Source of the DNA: Thermodesulfobacterium sp.
Lineage (GTDB): Bacteria; Desulfobacterota; Thermodesulfobacteria; Thermodesulfobacteriales; Thermodesulfobacteriaceae
DNA: 64,000 nucleotides
Assembly: GCA_017656385.1 (NCBI GenBank)
Contig: JACDNX010000005.1
Coordinates: 1 to 64,000 of the forward strand
Direction: 5' to 3'
Shown here: piece by piece, positions 34,922 through 43,982 of the stretch
Numbering within the stretch: position 1 is the first letter of the stretch
How the letters are laid out: each line of letters begins with the position of its first letter
Position numbers and translations under genes: made by a program
The notes under the pieces: model-generated
Database searches by the model: none
Seen by the model: the letters and a program-made list of their open reading frames with translations, nothing else
Told to the model about the DNA's origin: nothing

Positions 34922-37249
34922 TTATAAATCAAAAAATTCCTGATAAAATAATTTTTCGTTTTTAAAATTTTTATTCTTAAAATTTTCTATCCATTCTCGG
35001 GAAAACCCTGCAAACTTAACCTTTCCTTTTTCAATCTCTATTAGCCAATCACTTAAAAAAAAGGCTAAAAGATTAGTCTCTAAAACAATAATTGTAATGT
35101 TTTTTCTTTTTAAAAAGTTTAACCAGTTTGCCAGATGTTTAATATCTTCTAAAAATAAGCCTTGCAAAGGAAATTCTAATAGAAGATAGTTAAATTCAGT
35201 CTCTTCTAAAAACTTCCTTGCTATAAAAAGTCTATTTTTTTCACCTCCGGAGAGTTCTTGAAGTTCCTGTCCCAATTTTAAATAAGAAAGGTTGAGATCT
35301 TTTAAGAGTAAAACCTTGTCCTTTATTTTAGATATATTCCCAAATATAGGCAAAAGTTCATTTATAGTAAAATCAAAAATCTCTGAAATCTTAAACCCTT
35401 TATAAGAAAGACTTAATACCTCGGGATTTAAGCGCTTACCAAGACATTCTTCACAAAGATAGCTTAATTTAAAATTTTCTGTCTCTAAAATTTTTTTCCC
35501 TTTACCTTTACAAGCAGGACAAACTCCTTCCTTGGTATAAAAACTAAAATTTCTTTTAGTTAATCCTTTTACTCTTGCAGAAGGAAGCTTTACTAATATT
35601 TCTCTTAAATCATCCCAAATTCCTGTGTAACTTATTATAAGATCATTTTTTCTTTCTAAATACCTTGTTTCAACCTTGAGAACTTTATTTTCCTTCTTCT
35701 CTAAGACTTCATAAAGTTTATTAAAAATTTCGGTTTTTTTACTACCTGTCTTTCCATAAATTAAATTCACACCACCCTTTAAGAGCTTTATCTTTTCTAT
35801 ATCTAAAAGAATTTCTATAATATCTTCTTTTTCTTGAAAAAAATTTTCTTTTTCTCGAAAAGAAAATAGACCTCTAATTTTTCTTTTACCTTTTAAGTAT
35901 TCGGAAACTAAGCTGTCAGAGTTATCAAAAAATCTCTCTTTAAAATCTGCTTTTATTAAATATCCTCCCTTTTCTCCTCCTTCTCTCCCAAGTTCTATTA
36001 TATAATCAGCATTTTGAATAATATAAGGATCATGTTCTACTAAAACCACCGAATTTCCATTATTTATAAGTTCTTTTAAAAGAATAAGCAGTTTTTTCTT
36101 TTTTCCTATGTCTAACCCCAGTGTAGGCTCATCTAATATATAAAGCACTTTATTTAAATTGACACCAAAAATAAGAAGTATTTCCAGAAGTTTCCTTTCA
36201 CCTATGGATAAATTAAACACAGGGGTTGAAAGTTTTAAATAATCCATTTCCAAAAATAATGCCTTTTCCAGTTTAAAAAGTATAGAATCAACCCAAGATT
36301 TCAGATTTTCAGGAATTTCTAATCCCTTTAAATTGTCGTAAAATTTTTTAATAGACATGTTTAACCATTCTTCCACAGTATTTTCAAAAAGTTTGCTTTT
36401 TAATATCAATGATTCAATCTTTAGCCCTTTACACTCCTTGCAAGCCTCTTTTCCCCTGTATCCATGGCCTTTGCAAGACTTACATTTTATCCATTCTGTT
36501 AAAAGTTGAGTTCCACATTTTAAACATACAGATTTAAGATTAAAAAAATACTCCTTTCCATTTAAAAACTTTAAAATTACTCTTCCCTGATTTAACCCAA
36601 GGCTAATTCTCAGATTTTCTACAAATCTTTCAAGACTTCCCTTCTCTTTTATCATCTTGTCAAGAAGAAGATAAATTTTGTCAAATTTAGCTGGAATTCT
36701 TCTTTCTGACAGATCTATTTCTTTATCATCTACAATGTATTTTACATAACCCTGAGAAACCAAAAATTCTAAAGCCTTGGGAGAGGTTTCAGAAAGAGGA
36801 AGTAGAAAATAGAATTTTTCTCCTTCTCTTACACTTTGAAACCACTTTATAATTTTGCTTAAACTGGAAACTTTATTAAACTCTCCACACTCAGGACATT
36901 TGTATTCTCCGTATTCTTCAAAAAGTAATCCCAAAGTTTGATATAGTGAAAGAAATTCACCAACGGTTTTATAAGGATGCCAGTTTTTAACTCCCTGGGT
37001 TATTGCTATAACAGGTGGTATAGGAGAAAGAAATTTAGCTTTAGAAACTGTGCTAAAATCACTTTGCTGAGAATAGTTTAGTATCTGAAAAAGTCTATTT
37101 TTACCTTCTTCAGCGATGGTATTAATTGCCAGTGAGCTTTTTCCTGATCCAGAAGGACCTGTAATAACAACTAAAGAATTTAAAGGAACTCTTAGGTTAA
37201 AACCTTTCAAATTGTGAGTGTAGACTTCTCTTAGTTCTAAATACTGCAA
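34922..37249 (-). CDS. UvrA-like ABC ATPase with a degenerate second nucleotide-binding site
   Basis: A 775-residue relative of excinuclease subunit UvrA, shorter than the usual ~940. NBD1 has an intact Walker A (VITGPSGSGKSS, ~29-40) and Walker B (LYILDEPTLGLD), with the switch His in VLVEHDPY, but its signature reads LSIGERKLL. NBD2 has a normal signature (LSGGEKNRLFIARKF) but an altered Walker A (YGKTGSKKTE). Its Walker B is LLLEFPLQGL, lacking the Asp-Glu pair, and Thr replaces the switch His (VLETNLL). Cysteine pairs of the zinc modules remain (CPECGEF, CKSCKGHGYRG, CPACKGKGKK, CEECLGKRL). It is adjacent to polX. Canonical UvrA is expected elsewhere; this is probably a specialised paralogue. 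Confidence 0.78.
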   Translation of the reverse strand: MQYLELREVYTHNLKGFNLRVPLNSLVVITGPSGSGKSSLAINTIAEEGKNRLFQILNYSQQSDFSTVSKAKFLSPIPPVIAITQGVKNWHPYKTVGEFLSLYQTLGLLFEEYGEYKCPECGEFNKVSSLSKIIKWFQSVREGEKFYFLLPLSETSPKALEFLVSQGYVKYIVDDKEIDLSERRIPAKFDKIYLLLDKMIKEKGSLERFVENLRISLGLNQGRVILKFLNGKEYFFNLKSVCLKCGTQLLTEWIKCKSCKGHGYRGKEACKECKGLKIESLILKSKLFENTVEEWLNMSIKKFYDNLKGLEIPENLKSWVDSILFKLEKALFLEMDYLKLSTPVFNLSIGERKLLEILLIFGVNLNKVLYILDEPTLGLDIGKKKKLLILLKELINNGNSVVLVEHDPYIIQNADYIIELGREGGEKGGYLIKADFKERFFDNSDSLVSEYLKGKRKIRGLFSFREKENFFQEKEDIIEILLDIEKIKLLKGGVNLIYGKTGSKKTEIFNKLYEVLEKKENKVLKVETRYLERKNDLIISYTGIWDDLREILVKLPSARVKGLTKRNFSFYTKEGVCPACKGKGKKILETENFKLSYLCEECLGKRLNPEVLSLSYKGFKISEIFDFTINELLPIFGNISKIKDKVLLLKDLNLSYLKLGQELQELSGGEKNRLFIARKFLEETEFNYLLLEFPLQGLFLEDIKHLANWLNFLKRKNITIIVLETNLLAFFLSDWLIEIEKGKVKFAGFSREWIENFKNKNFKNEKLFYQEFFDL

Positions 37250-37259
37250 AGCTGTTTTC

Positions 37260-38984
37260 TTAGACTTGATTTCTTACTTTTTTAAGCCAGTATATAAATT
37301 CTTCGTAAGATAAGGTATTTAAAACATCTTTCTTTTCACACCATCCCCTTCTTGCCACCGCTGTGCCCAGAGATAAATATTCCATCTGATCTATAAAATG
37401 TGTATCTGTTCCTATAATTAAAGGAACCCCCTTTTCTTTAGCTGCTCTAACATTTATATCATTAAGATCAAGTCTTTTATAATAAGCATTTATTTCTAAA
37501 GCTTTACCATACTGAGAAGCCACTTCAATAATCTTTGATATATTTACTGCGTAAGGTTCTCTTTCCCCTATTACTCTACCTGTAGGATGAGCAATAGCAT
37601 GGACTAAGGGATGTTTTAAAGCTGAAATTATTCTATTGGTTATCTGTTCCTCGCTTTGCTGAAATCCTGTATGAATTGCTGCTATAACAAAATCTATCTC
37701 AGCTAACACTTCATCAGGATAATCAAGAGTTCCGTCAGAAAGAATATCAACTTCAGTTCCGAAAATCAATTTAACTTTGGAAGATCTTTTATTCAATTCT
37801 TCTATATGTCTCTTCTTTTTAAATAAATCTTCAACAGAAACACCTCCCGCTACTTTTAATCCCTGAGAATGATCACAAATTGCTACCCACGAGAGACCAA
37901 GTTTTTCAGCTTTAGCTATTATTTCCTCCAAACTTGCAGTTCCGTCACTATATTTAGAATGCACATGTGCATCTCCCTGAATCTCATCGTAACTAACCAG
38001 TTTAGGTAAATTACCGTGAAGAGCAGATTCTATTTCTCCTCTATCTTCTCTTATCTCAGGAGGAATAAAAGGTAGTCCCACTGAGGCATAAACTTCTTCT
38101 TCTGTTTTTCCTGCAATTCTTGTTTCTCCTTTGAACACTCCGTATTCATTTATTTTTAATCCTTTTTCTAAGGCAAGTTCTCTAACCCTTATGTTGTGGG
38201 CTTTAGAACCTGTGAAATAGGCAAGAGCTGCTCCCCAGGAATCTGGTTCTACTACTCTTACATCCATCTGAATACCTGTTTTAAGCCTTACACTGGTTTT
38301 TGTTTCACCAAAAGCTATCACTTCATCAACAAGAGATAGCTCTACAACTTTTTTCATTACTTTCTCGGGACTGACAGAAGTAATAAGCACATCTATATCT
38401 TTTACAGTTTCTTTTCTTCTTCTAATACTTCCTGCTACAGCAATATTTTCAACTGGACTCTCTTTTTTTAATATTTCCATAATTTCTTCAGCCAGAGGTA
38501 AAACCTCTCCCAGAGGCTTTCTTCCAGTTTTCTCTTTAAAGAGTTTAATACCTTTGAGAATGTTTTCCTCTGTTTTCCATCCGAACCCAGGTAATTTAGC
38601 TATTTTGTGCTCTTTACAGGCTTTCTCTAAGTCCTCTACACTTTTTATGCCCAATTTTTCATAAAGAACCTTTACTTTTTTAGGCCCAAGACCAGGAATT
38701 TCTAAAAAATTCAATAATACTAAGGGTATTTCTTTTTTTAATTCTTCGTAAAGAGAGAGTGTTCCAGTGTTTAGGATTTCTCTAATTTTTCCTGCTAAAT
38801 CAGGTCCAATTCCCGGCAGCCTTTCTAATTTTCCTTGTTTTGCTAATTCTTCAACATCCGTAGTAAGTGCTTCAATAGTCTGAGCTGCTCTTTGATAAGC
38901 CCTTATCCTGTAAGGATTATCCCCTTTTATGTCTAAAAGAGCTGCTACTTTGTTAAAGATATCCGCTACTTCTTTGTTCTTCAT
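37260..38984 (-). CDS. polX: PolX family DNA polymerase with PHP domain
   Basis: A 574-residue repair polymerase. The N-terminal helix-hairpin-helix part includes LERLPGIGPDLAGKIREIL and IPGLGPKKVKVLYEKLGIK. The nucleotidyltransferase site is AVAGSIRRRKETVKDIDVLI with a later Asp in GIQMDVRVVEPDSWGAALAY. The C-terminal PHP domain starts GDAHVHSKYSDGTASLEEII and ends with FGTEVDIL, AIHTGFQQ, AIAHPTGRVIGE and IIGTDTHFIDQM, which would bind metals and confer 3'-5' exonuclease or phosphatase activity. It likely acts in base excision or gap repair. It lies ten bases upstream of the UvrA-like gene on the same strand, suggesting a shared repair role. Confidence 0.92.
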   Translation of the reverse strand: MKNKEVADIFNKVAALLDIKGDNPYRIRAYQRAAQTIEALTTDVEELAKQGKLERLPGIGPDLAGKIREILNTGTLSLYEELKKEIPLVLLNFLEIPGLGPKKVKVLYEKLGIKSVEDLEKACKEHKIAKLPGFGWKTEENILKGIKLFKEKTGRKPLGEVLPLAEEIMEILKKESPVENIAVAGSIRRRKETVKDIDVLITSVSPEKVMKKVVELSLVDEVIAFGETKTSVRLKTGIQMDVRVVEPDSWGAALAYFTGSKAHNIRVRELALEKGLKINEYGVFKGETRIAGKTEEEVYASVGLPFIPPEIREDRGEIESALHGNLPKLVSYDEIQGDAHVHSKYSDGTASLEEIIAKAEKLGLSWVAICDHSQGLKVAGGVSVEDLFKKKRHIEELNKRSSKVKLIFGTEVDILSDGTLDYPDEVLAEIDFVIAAIHTGFQQSEEQITNRIISALKHPLVHAIAHPTGRVIGEREPYAVNISKIIEVASQYGKALEINAYYKRLDLNDINVRAAKEKGVPLIIGTDTHFIDQMEYLSLGTAVARRGWCEKKDVLNTLSYEEFIYWLKKVRNQV

Positions 38985-39129
38985 CTAATTTTAGATTTTA
39001 AAAACTTTCTAAAACTTTACAAGAAGTAATAAACTTAATTTATAAAATAATATAAAATAATTAAACTATATTTCTCTTAATTTTCTCAAAAATTCAAAAA
39101 TTTTTAAAATAATTCTTTTATTTGAGGAT

Positions 39130-39158
39130 TTGACTTTTATGGAAGTATGTGTTAATTT
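39130..39158 (+). promoter_or_regulatory. Predicted promoter for the D,D-carboxypeptidase gene
   Basis: TTGACT (39130-39135) and TAATTT (39153-39158) are 17 bases apart. The transcript would begin near 39165, downstream of a GTG at 39149 and upstream of the ATG at 39197, which supports the ATG as the start. The -10 match is weak. The rest of the 38985-39196 gap shows no gene. Confidence 0.4.
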
Positions 39159-39196
39159 ATCCTAAATTTTTAGTTACAATTAAACTTTTTAGAAAT

Positions 39197-40219
39197 ATGA
39201 AGAAATTTTTGTATATTTGTATTTTTATTCTTTCTCTTTTATTGTTTGCTAATTTTAATTTAAGCAACGCTTCGGTATCTGATATTCCAGAAATTAATGC
39301 TATTTGTGCTGTAGCTATTGATGGAAAGACAGGAAAGGTTCTTTTTGCCAAAAATCCTCATTTAAAAATTCCTCCTGCGAGTACTGTAAAACTGGTAACT
39401 GCTATGGTAGTGCTTGACCACCTTTCTTTGTCTGATAAAGTAAAGATTTCTAAAAAAGCTTCTCAAACACCAAGTGTTTCTCCTAAATTATATGAAAATG
39501 AAGTCTATACAGTAAAAAATCTTCTTTATCTTATGCTTATGAAGTCTTCTAACCAAGCTGCAGTAGCCCTTGCTGAAGCAGTAGCAGGATCAGAAGAAAA
39601 TTTTTCGATATTGATGAATAAAAAAGTTTACAGTCTTGGATTGAGAAATTCACACTTTGTTACTGCTTCAGGATTACCTGCTCCTAACCAATACACTACT
39701 CCCTATGAACTGGCTATTATATTTTACGAAGCTTTAAAATATCCTTTAATTAAAGAAATTATAAATACCCCGGTGAAAATAATAAATTCTGAAACAGGAA
39801 GAACCTTAGTAATAAAAAACACTAACAAACTTTTAAATGATCCGGAACTAAAAAGGAATATTATTGGAGGTAAAACAGGTTTTACAAGAGCATCTAAGCA
39901 TTGCTTAGTTAATGGGGTTTATATAAATAACAGATTGGTGATAACTTCGGTATTAGGTTCTCCTAATAGAGATTCTCTTTGGAAAGATTCTAAAAATCTA
40001 ATCTCTTTTTCTAAACTTGTTTTAATGCATTACACTACACCCGTTTATATAACAACAGTAGTAAATAATAGTGTATTAGTAAATAAAACCTTCAAAAAGA
40101 GCAGGACAAAAACTTACAAAAAATATAAAAAAAGAAAAAAATATAAAAAAATTTCTGTTAAATCAAAAAATTCCTCTATGGCAAAAAGTGCCAATACCAA
40201 GAGTAATAAAAAATCGTAA
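39197..40219 (+). CDS. D-alanyl-D-alanine carboxypeptidase (peptidase S11, PBP5-like)
   Basis: A secreted serine enzyme that trims the pentapeptide of peptidoglycan. From the ATG at 39197 (340 residues) the protein begins with a signal peptide, MKKFLYICIFILSLLLFANF. The active-site motifs are SxxK in PASTVKLVTAM, SxN in MKSSNQAAVALAEAV and KTG in GGKTGFTRAS. In place of a C-terminal amphipathic membrane helix the last ~45 residues are extremely Lys/Arg/Ser-rich (including KKYKKRKKYKK), perhaps binding acidic wall polymers or LPS. It is followed by ugd after 20 bases. Confidence 0.9.
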   Translation: MKKFLYICIFILSLLLFANFNLSNASVSDIPEINAICAVAIDGKTGKVLFAKNPHLKIPPASTVKLVTAMVVLDHLSLSDKVKISKKASQTPSVSPKLYENEVYTVKNLLYLMLMKSSNQAAVALAEAVAGSEENFSILMNKKVYSLGLRNSHFVTASGLPAPNQYTTPYELAIIFYEALKYPLIKEIINTPVKIINSETGRTLVIKNTNKLLNDPELKRNIIGGKTGFTRASKHCLVNGVYINNRLVITSVLGSPNRDSLWKDSKNLISFSKLVLMHYTTPVYITTVVNNSVLVNKTFKKSRTKTYKKYKKRKKYKKISVKSKNSSMAKSANTKSNKKS

Positions 40220-40239
40220 ATTAATCTGAGGTGAGATTT

Positions 40240-41547
40240 ATGCACATTGCAGTAATTGGTGCAGGATATGTGGGAGCAGTTTCAGGAGCATGTCTGGCAG
40301 ATTTTGGAATGAAAGTTATCTGTGTAGATAAAGATAAAGAGAAAATTGAAAAGTTAAAAAAGGGAGAAGTTCCTTTTTATGAACCAGGATTAGAGGAACT
40401 GGTTAAAAAAAATATTAAAGCAAATAGACTTTATTTTACCACCAACCTTGAAGAAGCAGTGAAAAATTCCTTAGTAATTTTTATTTGTGTAGGAACCCCT
40501 TCAAATCCTGATGGTTCTGCAGATTTAAGTCAGATTAAAGAAGTAGCTCTTTCTTTAGCTGAGGTAATAGACGAATATAAGGTAATTGTTACTAAAAGCA
40601 CAGTCCCTGTAGGAACTAATCGCTGGATTAAATCTTTGATTGATGCCAATAAAAAGAGTGATGTAGCAATAGATATTATTTCTAATCCTGAATTTTTAAG
40701 AGAGGGTGCTGCTGTAGAAGATTTTATGCATCCAGATAGAGTAATAATAGGTGGAGAAAGTGCTTATGCAATCGCTATTATTAAAGATATTTATCGTCCT
40801 CTTTATTTAGCTGAAACTCCCTTTATTATTACTAACCTTGAAACAGCAGAACTTATTAAATATGCATCAAATGCTTTTTTAGCAACCAAAATCACTTTTA
40901 TAAATGAAATAGCTAATTTCTGCGAAAAAGTAGGGGCTGATGTTACTGTAGTTGCTAAAGGAATGGGGCTTGATCCGAGAATCGGCACTAAATTCTTAAA
41001 CCCGGGACCAGGATTTGGTGGCTCCTGCTTCCCAAAAGATGTTAAAGCTCTTGTCACTCAAGGAAAATCGTTAAGCTCTTCTTTTAAAATACTTGAAGCA
41101 GTCCTTGAAGCCAATGAAAAACAAAAACTTAGAGCAATTGAAAAACTGGAAACCTTCTTGGGAGATATTTCAGGAAAAACTATTGCTATTTTTGGTCTTT
41201 CTTTTAAACCAAATACAAGTGATGTTAGAGAAAGCCCTGCTTTAATAATAGTCCCTGAATTGATAAAAAAGGGAGCAAAAGTAAAAGTCTATGATCCTGT
41301 AGCCATGGATGAGTTCAAAAAAAGCGTAGGAGATTTAGATGTAGAATATTTCAGCACACCTTTAGAATGTGCAAAAGATTCAGATGCTGTGGTAATTCTT
41401 ACAGAGTGGAATGAATTCAGATTTCTTGATCTGTCTGAGATTAAAAAAATTATGAGAACCCCTGTTCTTATAGATATGAGAAACATATACGAGCCTTTTA
41501 TAGTAAAAAAACTTGGTTTCAGTTATTCAGGTATAGGTAGAGCCTAA
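40240..41547 (+). CDS. ugd: UDP-glucose 6-dehydrogenase
   Basis: An NAD-dependent enzyme that oxidises UDP-glucose to UDP-glucuronate for surface polysaccharide. The start is the ATG at 40240, seven bases after a GAGGTGAG Shine-Dalgarno, giving MHIAVIGAGYVGAVSGACLA. Other motifs are FICVGTPSNPDGSADLSQI, the SNPEFLREGAAVEDFMHPDR block, Lys in ELIKYASNAFLATKITFINE, catalytic Cys in GFGGSCFPKDVKAL and FGLSFKPNTSDVRESPA. The length is 435 residues. Its substrate is made by GalU (51643-52524). The 3' end overlaps a convergent gene by four bases. Confidence 0.94.
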   Translation: MHIAVIGAGYVGAVSGACLADFGMKVICVDKDKEKIEKLKKGEVPFYEPGLEELVKKNIKANRLYFTTNLEEAVKNSLVIFICVGTPSNPDGSADLSQIKEVALSLAEVIDEYKVIVTKSTVPVGTNRWIKSLIDANKKSDVAIDIISNPEFLREGAAVEDFMHPDRVIIGGESAYAIAIIKDIYRPLYLAETPFIITNLETAELIKYASNAFLATKITFINEIANFCEKVGADVTVVAKGMGLDPRIGTKFLNPGPGFGGSCFPKDVKALVTQGKSLSSSFKILEAVLEANEKQKLRAIEKLETFLGDISGKTIAIFGLSFKPNTSDVRESPALIIVPELIKKGAKVKVYDPVAMDEFKKSVGDLDVEYFSTPLECAKDSDAVVILTEWNEFRFLDLSEIKKIMRTPVLIDMRNIYEPFIVKKLGFSYSGIGRA

Positions 41548-42188
41548 AATTCTTGTATAAAAGGATTGTTTTTCTTCTCCTCACCTATGGTTGAAGTTGG
41601 TCTGGGGCCATAATCATGTCCTGGATAAATTGTGGTTTCATCGGGTAATATCAGAAGTTTATTTTTAATTGATTCCATCATTTGAAAATAGTTTCCTCCG
41701 GGAAGATCTGCTCTTCCCACAGCTTCTACAAATAAAGTATCTCCTGTAAAAAGGATTTTGTGTTTTTCATTATAAAAACAACTTGAACCAGGAGAATGTC
41801 CAGGTGTATGAATTACTTTCAGGTATTCTTTTCCAAATTCAATTATATCTCCTTCTTCAAAAACCTTGTCAGCTACAGGGTTTTCAGGAAATCCCCAAGA
41901 CTTAAACATAGAGAAATTCGCAGGGTCTTTAAAAAATTCTTCATCTAATTTATGCACCAAATACGGTGCTTTCAGTTCTTTTCTCAAATAATCAACTCCA
42001 ACTACATGATCAGCATGAGCATGTGTTCCAATAATAGCCACTACTTTGATATTTAATTCTTTTGTTTTTTCTAAAATTCTCGGGTCTGAATCTCCAGGGT
42101 CAATAATCACTCCCTCCATGGTTTCAGGGCAGTAAATTATATAACAACACACTTCCAAAGGCCCAACTATCAATCTTTCTATTTTCAT
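41544..42188 (-). CDS. Metallo-beta-lactamase-fold hydrolase (glyoxalase II / persulfide dioxygenase-like)
   Basis: A 214-residue MBL-fold enzyme with metal motif THAHADHVVGVDYL (HxHxDH), His in HTPGHSPGSSCFY, Asp in ILFTGDTLFVEAVGRADLPG and His in TIYPGHDYGPRPTS. The compact form resembles YcbL-type glyoxalase II and ETHE1-like persulfide dioxygenases. In an anaerobe the oxygen-dependent persulfide reaction is less likely, so thioester hydrolysis is the safer guess. It overlaps aroK by four bases at its start and convergent ugd at its end. Confidence 0.85.
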   Translation of the reverse strand: MKIERLIVGPLEVCCYIIYCPETMEGVIIDPGDSDPRILEKTKELNIKVVAIIGTHAHADHVVGVDYLRKELKAPYLVHKLDEEFFKDPANFSMFKSWGFPENPVADKVFEEGDIIEFGKEYLKVIHTPGHSPGSSCFYNEKHKILFTGDTLFVEAVGRADLPGGNYFQMMESIKNKLLILPDETTIYPGHDYGPRPTSTIGEEKKNNPFIQEF

Positions 42189-42715
42189 CTCTTTTCTCCC
42201 TGAGGTATATTTTTTAAAATTTTTTCTACTGCTCCTTCCACATCGATGTCATCAGTATCTATTTTGAAATGAGAAAATTTTTCATACAAAGGAATCCTCT
42301 CTTTTAAAACATCTCTTATTTCTTTTTCTAATCCTGAATTTTTTAAAGAGGGTCTTTGAGAAATAGTTTTTTCATCTTTTTTCATCCTTTCCAAAATTAC
42401 TTCAGGAGAAGAATATAACCATACTATAAAACTTTTTTTAAAAAGTAATTTCATTTCATCTTCGTGAATAACACTTCCTCCTCCCAGAGCTATTACTACA
42501 TTTTTCATATCTTTAAGTTTTTTCATGCTTTCCTTTTCCACTTTTCTAAAATAGTCCCATCCTTTTTCTTCTACTAATTCTTTTATAGTTTTTTTTGTTT
42601 CTTTTTGAATTTCTATATCAAGATCCAAAAATTTCCAATTTAAAGCCTCTGCAAGTCTTTTACCTATGGTAGTTTTTCCCACACACCTAAAACCTATTAA
42701 AATAATTTTATCCAT
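42185..42715 (-). CDS. aroK: Shikimate kinase
   Basis: It phosphorylates shikimate at the 3-hydroxyl. In 176 residues the P-loop is LIGFRCVGKTTIGKRLAEAL and the shikimate-binding DLD appears in FLDLDIEI. The GWDYFRKVEKE (FRxxE) and IALGGGSV motifs follow. It starts inside the end of aroA (8-base overlap) and is the last of four contiguous shikimate genes (aroD, aroE, aroA, aroK). aroB and aroC are not in this window. Confidence 0.93.
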   Translation of the reverse strand: MDKIILIGFRCVGKTTIGKRLAEALNWKFLDLDIEIQKETKKTIKELVEEKGWDYFRKVEKESMKKLKDMKNVVIALGGGSVIHEDEMKLLFKKSFIVWLYSSPEVILERMKKDEKTISQRPSLKNSGLEKEIRDVLKERIPLYEKFSHFKIDTDDIDVEGAVEKILKNIPQGEKR

Positions 42716-43982
42716 AAAGCTTTTCTAAATATTCCCAAAAATCTGGAAAAGATTTAGCCACACATTGAGGATTTTCTATTTTCAAACTACTTATTTTTAA
42801 GCCTAAAATAGCAAAAGACATAGCAATGCGGTGATCATCGTAGGTATTAATAGTTGCTGATTTAAATGTTTGAGTTCCTTCTATTATGGCACCATCTGGC
42901 AATTCTTCTGCTTTAACACCGAGTTTTCTTAGTTCTGTAACCATAGCTTTGATACGATCTGTTTCTTTATACCGTAGATGAGGAGCTCCTCTGAGAACCA
43001 TTTTTTCCTCTGCAACAGCTCCCAAAACACACATAGTTGGAAAAAGATCTGGAGTGTTACTAAGATCAATTTCAACTCCCTTGGGGATACCCTCAAATTC
43101 TATACTTACTCCCAATGGATTTAGCATTTCTATTTTAGCTCCCATTTTTCTTATATATTCCAGAAATTTTACATCTCCTTGTTTTGAAAAGGGATTGTAA
43201 TTTTCTATAACAACCTTCCCTTTACCTAAGATAAGAGGCAGTGCTAAAAAGTAAGAGGCAGTTGAAGCATCTGCTTCAACCTCATAAATTGTAGGTCTAT
43301 AACTTGAGTTTGGAACTTCAAAAATGTTTTCATGAAATTTAACTTCCACTCCAAAAGCCTTCATCACATCAAGAGTAAGATCTATATAGGCTTTTGAGAC
43401 AAGATCCCCTTCAACAATAAGTTTCAAACCTTTTGGTAAATAAGGTCCTATAAGTAGGAGTGCAGAGATAAACTGGCTACTTATATTTCCAGGAAGAAAA
43501 ATATCTTGAGAGATAACATGTGATTCCTTTATTTTTACAGGTAAAAAACCTTCTTTTTCAAGACATTCAATATTTGCAGAAAGTTTACTTAAACTTTCAA
43601 TTAAAGGTCCCATAGGCCTTTCATGAAGTCTTGGTTTTCCATAAATTTCCACATAAGAACCTCTTCCAAGAGAAGCTAGGGCTATAAAAAATCTTGCACC
43701 AGTTCCGTTGTTTCCCAAGAATACTCTTTTTCCTGAAAGTAAAGGAGGCCATCTTCCTTCTACTTCCCAAACATTTCCCTTCTCCTCTATTTTTATCCCT
43801 ATATTTTCCAGAGCTGATTTTAACAGAAGGGTGTCTTCGCTTTTTAAAGGTTCAATAATTTTAGAAACCCCTTCAGCAAGGGCACTGCATATTAAAGCTC
43901 TCTGAGTTAAACTTTTAGAGGTGGGAAGCTTTAAACTGATTTTTTCAAATTTTTCTAAAGGCTTTATCTCTTGAACCTTCAT
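42708..43982 (-). CDS. aroA: 3-phosphoshikimate 1-carboxyvinyltransferase (EPSP synthase)
   Basis: It transfers the enolpyruvyl group of PEP to shikimate-3-phosphate. The protein has 424 residues and typical blocks: LPTSKSLTQRALICSALAEG, FLGNNGTGARFFIALASLG, RPMGPLIESLSKLSANIECL, GNISSQFISALLLIGPYL, EADASTASYFLALPL and RYKETDRIKAMVTELRKLGV, ending near TYDDHRIAMSFAILGL. It overlaps aroE by four bases and aroK by eight, so translation is probably coupled throughout. Confidence 0.95.
   Translation of the reverse strand: MKVQEIKPLEKFEKISLKLPTSKSLTQRALICSALAEGVSKIIEPLKSEDTLLLKSALENIGIKIEEKGNVWEVEGRWPPLLSGKRVFLGNNGTGARFFIALASLGRGSYVEIYGKPRLHERPMGPLIESLSKLSANIECLEKEGFLPVKIKESHVISQDIFLPGNISSQFISALLLIGPYLPKGLKLIVEGDLVSKAYIDLTLDVMKAFGVEVKFHENIFEVPNSSYRPTIYEVEADASTASYFLALPLILGKGKVVIENYNPFSKQGDVKFLEYIRKMGAKIEMLNPLGVSIEFEGIPKGVEIDLSNTPDLFPTMCVLGAVAEEKMVLRGAPHLRYKETDRIKAMVTELRKLGVKAEELPDGAIIEGTQTFKSATINTYDDHRIAMSFAILGLKISSLKIENPQCVAKSFPDFWEYLEKLYG

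Noticed and set aside
38985-39129. Repeated AATATAAAATAAT-like motifs suggesting an ordered repeat
   Set aside because: The copies are short and imperfect, and such strings are expected by chance in DNA this AT-rich.
39149-39196. GTG start for the D,D-carboxypeptidase
   Set aside because: It would place 16 residues ahead of an otherwise normal signal peptide and lies upstream of the predicted transcription start.
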